Assembly: GCF_932526225.1 (NCBI RefSeq)
Contig: NC_064043.1
Coordinates: 1,325,501-1,389,500 of the forward strand
Direction of reading: 5' to 3'
Source: Nematostella vectensis
Lineage: Eukaryota > Cnidaria > Anthozoa > Actiniaria > Edwardsiidae
Length of the DNA stretch: 64,000 bases
Under the pieces are notes generated by a model. It did not search any database and was not told the DNA's origin. It saw only the letters and a program-made list of their open reading frames with translations. The translations under genes and the position numbers were made by a program. Positions 10,001 to 18,426 of this stretch are shown piece by piece. Within the stretch, counting starts at the first letter, position 1, and each line of letters begins with the position of its first letter.

Positions 10001-13000
10001 GGCTATTGGACCGTATGACTAGTACCAAAGGGCTATTGGACCAAATGACTAGTACCAAAGGGCTATTGGACCGTATGACTAGTACCACAGGGCTATTGGA
10101 CCGTATGACTAGTACCACAGGGCTATTGGACCGTATGACTAGTACCACAGGGCTATTGGACCGTATGGCTAGTACCAAAGGGCTATTGGACCAAATGACT
10201 AGTACCACAGGGATTTTGTACCGTATGACTAGTACCACAGGGCTATTGGACCGTATGACTAGTACCACAGGGCTATTGGACCGTATGACTAGTACCACAG
10301 GGCTATTGGACCAAATGACTAGTACCACAGGGCTATTGGACCGTATGACTAGTACCACAGGGCTATTGGACCGTATGACTAGTACCACAGGGCTATTGGA
10401 CCAAATGACTAGTACCACAGGGCTATTGGACCGATAGCCCCAGCTATCTATGAGTCTTGTTACGTGCTATAGTGCTATTGATAAATCTTATACCTCATAA
10501 CCTGTTTTAGATATAACATAGAGATTTATTGAATCTTAGGTGAAGTTATCGAAGGCGATATACTGGTGACAGAAAGACTGAAAAAGTTGATTGAACAGCC
10601 GCAGACATCGGGTCGATCAAGGCGAGAAATTACCACAGATGCTGTGAAGCTCTGGCAGAATGGCATTGTGCCTTACACTATAGACAAACGACTCGGTAAG
10701 TTTCTACTTTAGACAAACGACTCGGTAAGCTGCTACTTTAGACAAACGACTCGATAAGTTGCTACTTTAGACAAACGACTCAGTAAGTTGCTACTATAGA
10801 CAAACGACTCGATAAGTTGCTACTTTAGACAAACGACTCGATAAGTTGCTACTTTAGACAAACGACTCGATAAGTTGCTACTTTAGACAAACGACTCGGT
10901 AAGTTGCTCTTATATTACTATAGACAAACGAGACAAACGACTCGGTAAGTTGCTACTATAGACAGACGACTCGGTAAGTTGCTACTTTAGACAAACGACT
11001 CGGTAAGTTGCTAGTATAGACAAACGACTCGATAAGTTGCTACTTTAGACAAACGACTCGATAAGTTGCTACTTTAGACAAATGACTCGATAAGTTGCTA
11101 CTTTAGACAAACGACTCGGTAAGTTGCTCTTATATTACTATAGACAAACGAGACAAACGACTCGATAAGTTGCTACTATAGACAGACGACTCGGTAAGTT
11201 GCTACTTTAGACAAACGACTCGGTAAGTTGCTACTTTAGACAAACGACTCGGTAAGTTGCTAGTATAGACAAACGACTCGGTAAGTTGCTAGTATAGACA
11301 GACGACTCGGTAAGTTGCTACTTTAAATAAACGACTCGGTAAGTTGCTACTTTAGACAGACGACTCGGTAAGTTGCTACTTTAGACAAACGACTCAGTAA
11401 GTTGCTACTTTAGACAAACGACTCGGTAAGTTGCTACTTTAGACAAATGACTCGATAAGTTGCTACTTTAGACAGACTACTCGATAAGTTGCAACTTTAG
11501 ACAGACGACTCGGTAAGTTGCTACTATAGACAAACGACTCGGTAAGTTGCTACTTTAGACAGACGACTTGGTAAGTTGCTACTTTAGACAAACGACTCGG
11601 TAAGTTGCTGTTATATTACTATAGACAAACGACTCGGTAAGTTGCTACTATAGACAAACGACTCGGTAAGTTGCTACTTTAGACAAACGACTCGGTAAGT
11701 TGCTACTATAGACAGACGACTCGGTAAGTTGCTACTTTTAATAAACGACTCGGTAAGTTACTACTTTAGACAAACGATTCAGTAAGTTTCTACTACTGTA
11801 TTTGTATCATGTAAAGATTACAAACCATTTCAAAACACAGTTATTGTCTGTATCAAATATCAGTTCGCAAAAAAGCATAGACACACAGCGCACATATGAA
11901 ATATGCTCACTAGGAAAGTGGCTCCCTGTGGCGATAGATTCCACAGGCAGTCGTAGTACAAATACCCTGTGGATTGCATTGCTATATATGCGACGTTTTA
12001 TATTAAGGATCCTTCTAATCATATATCACCGTTCAAAAAAAAACCCAAAAACTTAATACTTAGATATAGTATTTTACGTAGCAAATATAGTCTCTCTTCC
12101 GTATGTTCGTAAAAGAATGCTCTTTGGAATCAGTGTCTGTATAGTCCACAGTCGACGAGAACAAACAGGTGTTTGACAAACAGGTCTGGGAGAGTTCTGT
12201 TTAATCTCCCCTGGTACGACATTACCAAAAACAAATCCCAGATGTTACCACTCCTCTAGGCTACCTGACCTTTTCCCGGACCGCTGGGACCCCTGTGGTG
12301 GTTGGCTACAGTATCAGACATTTTATTCAAACAATCCTGACACCTTCTCCCAGATCGCTGGGACCCCTGTGGTGGGGAACTTAATGTCGTGTTAGCTCAT
12401 CTATACAAATTACCCTAGTGTCCTTTCTTTGCTGGGACTCCTGTAGTGGGGAATTATACTAAGAGCAACATCAGCCCATCCTTCCAAATGACCCTGACCT
12501 CCTCCGCCTAGCGTTGGTCTAGGCGCTGCGTGTCGGAGAGATTCAATTAAAACAATCGCATGTTACATTTTTGTATTTAGAATAGCACACATGCTTTTTG
12601 ACATTCTTGCATCATATGATTTTTGTTATCCTCAGGCAAGTCGGCTCGCAAGGCAATTCGTAAAGCGATCCGCGAGTACCATAAGAAGACATGTGTTCGA
12701 TTTGTTACGCGCAGTACTCAACCAGACTTTGTTCACTTCAGCCTCGACTATGGGTAAGTTTCCTATAAGTGTCCCACGGATTGTTCACTTCAGCCTCGAA
12801 TATGGGTAAGTTTTCCAGAAGTGTCCCCGAGTTTCCTATAAGTGTCCCACGGATTGTTCACTTCAGCCTCCGGGTAAGTTTTCTAGAAGTGTCCCACGGA
12901 TTGTTCACTTCAGCCTCGACTATGGGTAAGTTTCCTGGAAAAGTCTCACGGATTATGTTTAAAGTAGCTTTCCGGCTAAAAGTGAAAGCAAAGAAAATTG

Positions 13001-15923
13001 GACTGCAGCAACAAAAACAGTATGCTCTATTTCCAGCCGACTTCGGGCGATGCGGCCTTATTTCCCTGCGTACGTTAGGGCACAATCCCCACAGAAACGA
13101 CTGGTAAATCAAATAGTTTTTCAACCGATTGGGGTAAGAGGGAACAAAAGCATACTTTTTACTCTAAATTTCACCGATAGTTTTTTTTGTCCCTCGTATA
13201 GGTGTTACTCTCCAATCGGTCGCCAGGGGGGGCGTCAGAAGCTGTCAGTAGGGGAGGGTTGCGAATATCGTGGTACGGTGATGCACGAGCTGATGCATGC
13301 CCTCGGGTTCTTTCACGAACACTCCCGACACGACCGCGACAAGTACGTCAAGATTCTATGGTGGAACATAGAGCCTGGTGAGTAACAGAACCTACTGGAG
13401 GTAATTCTTTATTAGGCATGTCACGCAAGCTCTGAGCGGAAGTAATGCAAAGTGCATTGTGTCATGTCATCTAAATAGAAGGCAATGGGTTACGCATAGG
13501 AGGCGTGCTATCCAAGCCCAACCCAACCATTCAACTTTGTAACCACCGTGTAAACCATGTGTTATAGTTCATTTATCAAATTCAATATCTTCCCCAAAAA
13601 GTATGGAAATGGGTGCTTTTTCAACTTTTTGTATTTTTGTAAGATGAAAAAGCTCGTTATTAAATAATACTGTGAAAATTGAAAATGTATGAGCACATAG
13701 CACAGCGAGTTGAGAACAACGATTTCTTTTTGTTGTGTTTTTCTTAGGATTCTTCAACAACTTTAACGTGTACAGTCACAGCGTCCTGGATACGCTTAAC
13801 GCTCCGTACGACTACCACAGTCTGATGCACTACGACAAGCAAGCCTTTAGCAAAAACAGACAGAACACTATAGAGGCACTGGATAACCCGACCAGGAAGC
13901 TAGGCCAAATGGATGACTTTAGCGAAACCGATATCAACCAACTGCTTAAAGTCTACCCCTGTAAACCGGGCACCGAACGACCAGTACTGGCACAGCCTAA
14001 AGTAAAGAGTAAAGTAAAGACGATGGCCCCAAAGCATCTCGGTAACTAGCACAGCAATTTCACTTTAAAGGGGTCACACAACGAGACTTTCGCCGTGATG
14101 AATGACGAAATTTGATCAGCGTGAATCGTGATCTATGCTCTTTAAAAATCGTAAATCGTGATTTCCGAGTTAAGATAGATCCCCGTCGTCAGTTTATCGT
14201 GATTTCCGAGTTAAGATAGATCCCTGTCGTCAGTTTATCAGTTTATCGTAAATCGTGATTTCCGAGTTAAGATAGATCCCTGTCGTCAGTTTATCAGTTT
14301 ATCGTGATTTCCGAGTTAAGATAGATCCCTGTCGTCAGTTTATCAGTTTATCGTGATTTCCGAGTTAAGATAGATCCCTGTCGTCAGTTTATCAGTTTAT
14401 CGTGATTTCCGAGTTAAGATAGATCCCTGTCGTCAGTTATCAGTTTATCGTGATTTCCGAGTTAAGATAGATCCCTGTCGTCAGTTTATCAGTTTATCGT
14501 AAATCGTGATTTCCGAGTTAAGATGGATCCCTGTTGTCAGTTTATCGTGAAACCTGCAGGGACCCTCCTTACCGCCCCTGAGCTAACGATAATGCTGTTG
14601 TGTCACGCCACGAATGAATACAATGGCCTTATCAAAGAGGCTAGGCACGCCGCCATTTTACGCCCTCGTACAAATTCCGAGCCACAAACTTTTAATAAAA
14701 TATCGCCATAAACTATATGCAAAAGTCAAGTCAATCGTGGTTGGTTATTTTGAACATTTGTTTCAAATAGTTATCTAAATGTAAACAAACAGTGGCTCAT
14801 CGACATTCTCTAATATTACGCGTCCTTTCCTTGCAGAGCCTTGCACGGATGTTTTCCCGGCGCCATGTAAACTTTTCTCGTCCCATATTAACTACTGTAG
14901 CGACTGGAAGACATTCATGGGCAAGAACTGCCCTCTATCTTGCGGATTTTGCCAACAGCACAATGGTGAGTGTCTGGGATACCTGTGTCAGGGAGGGGAA
15001 TACCCCTGCTCAGAGTGCGGGGCTCGTCAACTTGGATGTAGCGGAAAGGGGGGGGATGGATGTAGCGGGAAGGGGGGATGGATGTGGCAGGAAGGGGAGA
15101 TGGATGTAGCGGGAAGGGGGGATGGATGTAGCGGGAAGGGGGGATGGATGTAGCGGGAAGGGGGGATGGATGTAGCGGGAAGGGGGGATGGATATAGCGG
15201 GAAGGGGGGATGGATGTAGCAGGAAGGGGGGATGGATGTAGCGGGAAGGGGGATGGATGTATCGGGAAGGGGAGATGGATGTAGCGGGAAGGGGGGATGG
15301 ATGTAGCGGGAAGGGGGGATGGATGTAGCGGAGAGGGGGGATGGATGTAGCGGGAAGGGGGGATGGATGTAGCGGGAAGGGGGGATGGATGTAGCGGGAA
15401 GGGGAGATGGATGTAGCGGGAAGGGGGGATGGATGTAGCGGGAAGGGGGGATGGATGTAGCGTGGGTCGGGGGTTTGGAGAAAGATGAAAATTCTCTACC
15501 AACGATTCCTATTCCAGAATGATAGGGAAAAACGCGCCCTAATTTATTTCTCTACGGGCCCCCGAATGCCCCCCCCCCCCCCCCCCCCGAAATCTCGATG
15601 TGCTCGCAGTTTTCGGCTCGCATGCTCGCGCAATTTTTTTCCGCCGTGCTCTATTGTAATTTTCGATGTGCTCGCTGCTCGATTTATTCAAAAACTCAAA
15701 ATGCTCGTTCTCGCATAAAAAACGGGGTGCTCGCAAGTGCCCGCAAGTGCTCGCCAAATACCATCCGGGGCCTTTTAAGAGTTAGAGGTTTACTTAAAAC
15801 AACATTCCGAACTTCCCTCCCCTCCCGATAATCACTCATTCTATTGTAAAAGCGACAAGCATTGATATTTACGTTTTTGTTCTAGAAAAACAAAAGCTCT
15901 TGGAAGCTAACGCGACAAAATAG
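7004..15923 (+). CDS. secreted astacin metalloprotease with C-terminal ShK domain (7 coding exons)
   Basis: Exons: 7004-7094, 10540-10695, 12636-12753, 13202-13377, 13748-14041, 14837-14965, 15886-15923. They sum to 1002 nt, or 333 residues plus TAG, with matching phases throughout. The product has a signal peptide (about 1-19) and a short propeptide with the aspartate-switch GD (G36-D37). A dibasic RSRR site (56-59) probably releases the mature enzyme at E60. The astacin catalytic domain has the complete zinc motif HELMHALGFFHEHSR (H150-R164), a Met-turn SLMHY (205-209), and four cysteines (102, 123, 142, 252) in the positions of the two family disulfides. A basic linker follows. The ShK domain has six cysteines (281, 289, 299, 310, 314, 317). 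A short charged tail ends the protein. Astacins are secreted zinc endopeptidases. The astacin-ShK pairing is typical of cnidarian matrix, digestive or nematocyst proteases (for example NEP-6 of Nematostella). Venom versus developmental role cannot be decided here. Confidence 0.92.
7095..9360 (+). other. astacin intron 1, left part: no gene seen
   Basis: This AT-rich intronic sequence has scattered chance frames (for example near 7494-7724 and 8882-9097) without any recognisable domain. A GC-rich patch at 9115-9200 has short CGCGGG/CCCGCG self-complementary pieces. Nothing else is supported. Confidence 0.55.
9361..9563. mobile_element. fold-back MITE, ~80-bp arms, in astacin intron 1
   Basis: The left arm (9361-9442) and reverse complement of the right arm (9476-9563) share ACTCCATTTTGC, TATATGAGGTCAGTT and GAATCGATTCCTTGGAAATAT, with small gaps between these blocks. 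About 33 bases separate the arms. A ~200-bp hairpin-type element without coding capacity is the MITE structure. The family is not recognised. Confidence 0.7.
9894..10437. repeat. 30-bp minisatellite, 18 copies, astacin intron 1
   Basis: A 30-base unit (AGTACCACAGGGCTATTGGA then CCGTATGACT) is repeated 18 times, with a few variant positions (CACAGG/CAAAGG, CCGTATG/CCAAATG). Because 30 is a multiple of three and the unit lacks stops in one frame on each strand, long frames of 170-180 codons with 10-residue repeats appear on both strands. They are artefacts of periodicity. The array ends ~100 bases before exon 2. Confidence 0.95.
10540..10695 (+). CDS. astacin gene exon 2: propeptide and start of mature enzyme
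   Basis: The acceptor ATCTTAG and donor CTCG|GTAAGT give phases 1 and 1. The exon encodes the propeptide GD switch, the RSRR processing site and the family hallmark LWQNGIVPYTID at the start of the catalytic domain. Its last ~13 bases and the donor are the founder of the 29-bp array that follows immediately. Confidence 0.88.
10683..11790. repeat. 29-bp minisatellite made of exon-2 end plus splice donor, ~37 copies
   Basis: The unit is GACAAACGACTCGGTAAGTT plus GCTACTTTA (29 bases). The first unit is the real exon 2/intron 2 junction: GACAAACGACTCG is coding and GTAAGTT is the donor. Nearly every copy keeps the consensus donor G|GTAAGT. Recurrent variants (CGATAAGT, CAGTAAGT, a TATATTACTA spacer) mark sub-blocks. 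Reading on from exon 2 meets TAG within the first unit, so use of any downstream donor would truncate the protein. Confidence 0.95.
11791..12635 (+). other. astacin intron 2, right part: three diverged ~100-bp repeats
   Basis: At about 12240-12520 three diverged copies of a ~90-100 base unit share GCTGGGACCCCTGTGGTGG followed by GGAA. The rest is AT-rich without a supported feature until the acceptor TATCCTCAG before exon 3. Confidence 0.6.
12636..12753 (+). CDS. astacin gene exon 3: N-lobe of catalytic domain
   Basis: The exon has phase 1 at its start and phase 2 at its end. It encodes a helix rich in Lys and Arg (RKAIRKAIREYHKKT) followed by CVRFVTR, matching the family's 'TC-I-RF' segment that carries the first disulfide cysteine. 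The donor TATGG|GTAAGT is duplicated downstream. Confidence 0.88.
12731..12954. repeat. four tandem copies of the exon 3 end plus donor
   Basis: Copies start at 12731, 12783, 12856 and 12903 with lengths of about 52, 73, 47 and 52 bases. Each begins GTTCACTTCAGCCTC (coding in the first copy) and contains GGGTAAGTTT. Donor positions are 12754, 12806, 12874 and 12926. Reading past the first donor gives GGG TAA, so only the first donor maintains the protein. Confidence 0.9.
13202..13377 (+). CDS. astacin gene exon 4: zinc-binding active site
   Basis: It encodes CYSPIGRQGG, a second cysteine, and the full catalytic signature HELMHALGFFHEHSR followed by HDRD and W-NI. The three His ligands, catalytic Glu151 and Gly157 are intact, so the enzyme should be active. 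The acceptor is CGTATAG and the donor G|GTGAGT, phases 2 and 1. Confidence 0.92.
13748..14041 (+). CDS. astacin gene exon 5: Met-turn, C-lobe and linker
   Basis: It encodes the F-x-N-F segment, YDYHSLMHY (Met-turn with Tyr209 as fifth zinc ligand), the KLGQMDDFSETDIN helix start and VYPC. A basic linker rich in Lys and Val, which separates the catalytic and ShK domains, follows. The donor CTCG|GTAACT is weak. If intron 5 is retained, translation adds two residues and stops at TAG 14047-14049. Confidence 0.9.
14153..14550. repeat. 40-57 bp minisatellite, eight copies, astacin intron 5
   Basis: Eight copies carry GTGATTTCCGAGTTAAGAT then AGATCCCTGTCGTCAGTTTA. Differences in copy length come from an optional TCAGTTTA and an optional CGTAAAT. 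The usual period is about 49 bases. No coding role. Confidence 0.9.
14837..14965 (+). CDS. astacin gene exon 6: ShK domain
   Basis: A single exon encodes the complete ShK cysteine framework C-x7-C-x9-C-x10-C-x3-C-x2-C, with the family Asp after the first Cys (CTD) and W and F before the fourth. ShK modules are small disulfide-rich domains found in anemone channel-blocking peptides and, as here, as accessory domains of metalloproteases. The acceptor is CTTGCAG and the donor G|GTGAGT, phase 1 at both ends, which makes it a symmetrical, shuffling-competent exon. Confidence 0.9.
15033..15465. repeat. 22-bp G-rich minisatellite, ~20 copies, astacin intron 6
   Basis: The unit GGATGGATGTAGCGGGAAGG plus GG is repeated about 20 times with few changes. 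Each unit holds a run of 4-6 G, so the intronic RNA and the plus strand can form G-quadruplexes. A 195-codon minus-strand Pro/Ser/Ile-rich frame and two plus-strand frames here reflect the repeat only. Confidence 0.92.
15500..15885 (+). other. astacin intron 6, right part: C18 run and TGCTCGC-rich segment
   Basis: A run of about 18 C lies near 15570-15590. From 15597 to 15755 the heptamer TGCTCGC or close variants recur about eight times, suggesting a decayed dispersed repeat. No gene is seen here. The acceptor TTGTTCTAG precedes the last exon. Confidence 0.5.
15886..15923 (+). CDS. astacin gene exon 7: short charged tail and stop
   Basis: The acceptor TTCTAG joins in phase 1 and encodes a 12-residue Lys/Glu/Leu tail ending in TAG (15921-15923). 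The frame match makes the total length exactly divisible by three. It is the least certain exon, because such a short tail has no family signature. Confidence 0.7.
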
Positions 15924-16308
15924 AATAATTCCACATCGGAGAAAAGACGTCACAGGTGGTCACTGTGGAAACAATCACATATTAGGACCCAGTCATCTCT
16001 CTACCATTGGCGCTACAGCCATCCCACATATCAATCGGCCCCCATACACTCAGCTGTTGTCCAATATTCGCGCCGTTCGTCATATATCTAAATTGATAGG
16101 TTATTTATGAAAAAAGAAAGCAGGTGCAGGCAGGCTTATTTATTACACTACCTACTGTATGTGTGATCTTGATATTTAACAGCTCATATATTTCGCACCA
16201 GTTACTCCATTCGCGCAGCCTATAAACGCCATTATCACACCCAAAGAAGTCGAGAACCCGAATGAAGTATTGATATCCAAATAGTGTTGAACAAGAGATG
16301 ATAGAAAT

Positions 16309-16314
16309 AATAAA
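16309..16314 (+). terminator. candidate poly(A) signal of the astacin gene
   Basis: AATAAA lies 386 bases after the stop, the first perfect hexamer downstream, and a second is at 16382-16387. The predicted 3' UTR would be about 400 bases. Confidence 0.45.
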
Positions 16315-16395
16315 ATTGATTATTAGGCATTATTTTATATTTTATATCTCTAGTAATACAAGATTTCCTGAAATATGATTAAATAAAAATATTAT

Positions 16396-16634
16396 TTTAT
16401 AAGAACCCCCTCAAATTCTAAGAACGTGATAAGAACAGGTCGAGGCTCAGATAGCAGCAAACTATTTTTTGCTTGTGTTTTTTTTTTATGCGTACTGGAA
16501 TGCAGAATCAAATTGCGTTCTATAAGAACAACCTTAAGTATTATTGCTGTTGATCATCTGTGACATCCTTAATAACATTTCAGACAAAAATAAGAACACC
16601 CCAGCCTCAAATCAAACCTAGACGTTCTTATAAA
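16396..16634. mobile_element. possible small MITE with 11-bp inverted ends
   Basis: TTTATAAGAAC at 16396-16406 is matched by its exact inverse at 16624-16634, and the core ATAAGAAC recurs inside (near 16429, 16520 and 16590). At 239 bp without coding capacity it fits a MITE. Short arms make this tentative. Confidence 0.4.
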
Positions 16635-16819
16635 AAAAGAGTGTACGCACTTCGACAGCCCAACGTTTCACATCCATAGAATTCTAAGTCTGTGTAGTAA
16701 ACCATACAGTATAGTAGATATGTATATCGTAGTTATTGAATAATGGTCACATTTTATATTCACGCTTTTAGTGCCTTCTATCGAATAAAGGAAGAAATTG
16801 ATTTGAGACCTACCTGCTA

Positions 16820-17005
16820 CCTTCTCACACCCTTAACCGTAATTCACCCTTTAAATCCAAATGTCGAACAACGCATCCACTAGCTTGTCACACCCCTAAC
16901 CGTAACGCCCCCCCCCCCCCCCCCCCCCGTAAACCCAGCCTAAAACAACCTAAAACACCGCACCGGCTTGGCCCTCACACCCCAAACCGTAATGCCTTTG
17001 AGGTC
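16820..17005. repeat. diverged tandem repeat with CACACCCNNAACCGTAA motif and C20 run
   Basis: Three copies of TCACACCCCTAACCGTAA-like sequence lie at about 16827, 16889 and 16977, 60-90 bases apart. A run of about 20 C is at 16909-16928. No gene is seen between the two convergent genes (15924-18030). Confidence 0.55.
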
Positions 17006-17542
17006 CGACTCTCCGACAGTGCTGAAAAACGCAAGACTAGTAGTTCTAGTACCGCGCGGTTAAACTAGCCTTTTTGTTTTAAAATGGCAGCGTTTTACCG
17101 GCGAACTGTCACATTTTGACGAATGCTAAGAAAACTAGACCAAACTTAAGGCTATAATTTTCTTTATGGCTCCCTCATTATCAAACAAATCTGTCATCTT
17201 TTGTACAGTATGGTTTTAATACAGTTTGTCAAAACAACGACTGAAGTCAGCCTTTCGTACCTTTGCTCGAACTATTCAACACTACGATTGTTTTTTTTTT
17301 TTTGCCAGAACACGCGCATGCGCATACGTTATTCAGCACTGGCCCACTCTCCTACTTCGCATTCCATAACAGTAACCATGGTAACCGTTTCCGCTTGCCC
17401 TGGACAGCGCTAACAGTAATATCTTATAGAACCATCAACCAACATCGCGTTTGAGGTCGTCGTTGTGCTGATGCCAGCATAAGTTGTTTGCTTGAATCAT
17501 CCTTAAAAATACAGCTTTAGCATATTGAGTGCCCGAAAGGTT

Positions 17543-17697
17543 GGTTCTCAGTTGGACGTAAGCACAAGCGCAACGCGCGCACGTAATTTTCCGATTCTTA
17601 CTAGAACTCAAGCGCAAGAGAACGCAACTGCTTGATTTTTTTGCGCTTGACCGATTCTCATTTATGTTGCGCCTCCGCTTGCGTCCTAGTGAGATGA
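17543..17697. mobile_element. 155-bp MITE-like element
   Basis: The left end (GGTTCTCAGTTGGACGTAAG and on through GCGCAAC) and the reverse complement of the right end (CATCTCACTAGGACGCAAGC and on through GCGCAAC) match over about 33 bases with several changes. The interior carries repeated AAGCGCAA/TTGCGCTT pieces. It is a short fold-back element with no coding capacity. Confidence 0.55.
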
Positions 17698-17756
17698 ATG
17701 GTGAGGTCAATTAACTCATTGCGAGTTATAGTCGGATAGTTTCAAACGTTAAACGT

Positions 17757-17762
17757 TTTAAT
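17757..17762 (-). terminator. candidate poly(A) signal of SUGT1 (ATTAAA)
   Basis: ATTAAA on the minus strand lies about 270 bases after the SUGT1 stop. No AATAAA occurs on that strand between the stop and this point. The two convergent genes thus have separate 3' ends about 1.4 kb apart. Confidence 0.35.
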
Positions 17763-18030
17763 GCAAATGTTATTTCTTTTTCCTATAAGCCACAATATAA
17801 GCGATACTAATATTCAACATCCTCTATGTTGATTTTATGGAATAAAAATGTCTTGACAAAGCTATCACGGGAAAATACAAAGAATGGATCTGATTTTGGC
17901 AATCTGTTTTCCTTCTAGCAACAGCGACGGAAAACATGAATCAATGTTTAAATCATTGATACTACAGTTTTCTTTGCCCACAAGCAAGACCTCGCACCAT
18001 TGCATTTCACAGTAAATCCGTGCTGATCCG

Positions 18031-18426
18031 TTAGTGTTCCCATTCCTTCCATTCCATTCCGTCCGGTGGCTTGACCTCAACCTTTTCCTTCCCTACCTCG
18101 GCCCAGTTCGTGCTTAACACAGTTCCCCCGGACTCGATAAATGACTTATTCATGGCCTGTTTAACTTCGTCACTACCCTCCCCGTAAATCTTCTGAAAGA
18201 GCTGATTAAGAGCCGCCTCGCCTTCTTGCTTCTCGGCTTCGTCTTCTTTGGCTACTTCCGCTGCTAGCTTGTCCCAGTCCTTCACGACATGCCTAGACGA
18301 GGGGTACTGGTGCGGGTCAGCGGTTGCGTTCTGTTGGGGGAATTTGACAGCTGGTTTTGTCACATTATGGTCAGTCTCCAGCGACGACCAGCGAATTGCT
18401 TCCAGTTTCTTAATCTTCAGCTCAAT
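18031..18426 (-). CDS. SUGT1: SUGT1 exon 11: end of CS domain and SGS domain
   Basis: The acceptor TTTTCACCACAG joins in phase 0. The exon encodes [13 protein letters not shown] (last CS strands), a variable linker, then the whole SGS signature including [20 protein letters not shown], with stop TAA at 18031-18033. The open frame extends upstream to 18717, but that part is GTT-rich intron and not coding. Confidence 0.95.
   Translation of the reverse strand: MELKIKKLEAIRWSSLETDHNVTKPAVKFPQQNATADPHQYPSSRHVVKDWDKLAAEVAKEDEAEKQEGEAALNQLFQKIYGEGSDEVKQAMNKSFIESGGTVLSTNWAEVGKEKVEVKPPDGMEWKEWEH

Noticed and set aside
9876-10437. Two repetitive 170-180 residue proteins on opposite strands
   Set aside because: The 30-bp period keeps frames open on both strands. 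The array sits inside an astacin intron and lacks any other coding sign.
14915-15502. 195-codon minus-strand Pro/Ser-rich frame
   Set aside because: Product of the 22-bp G-rich array, antisense to the ShK exon.
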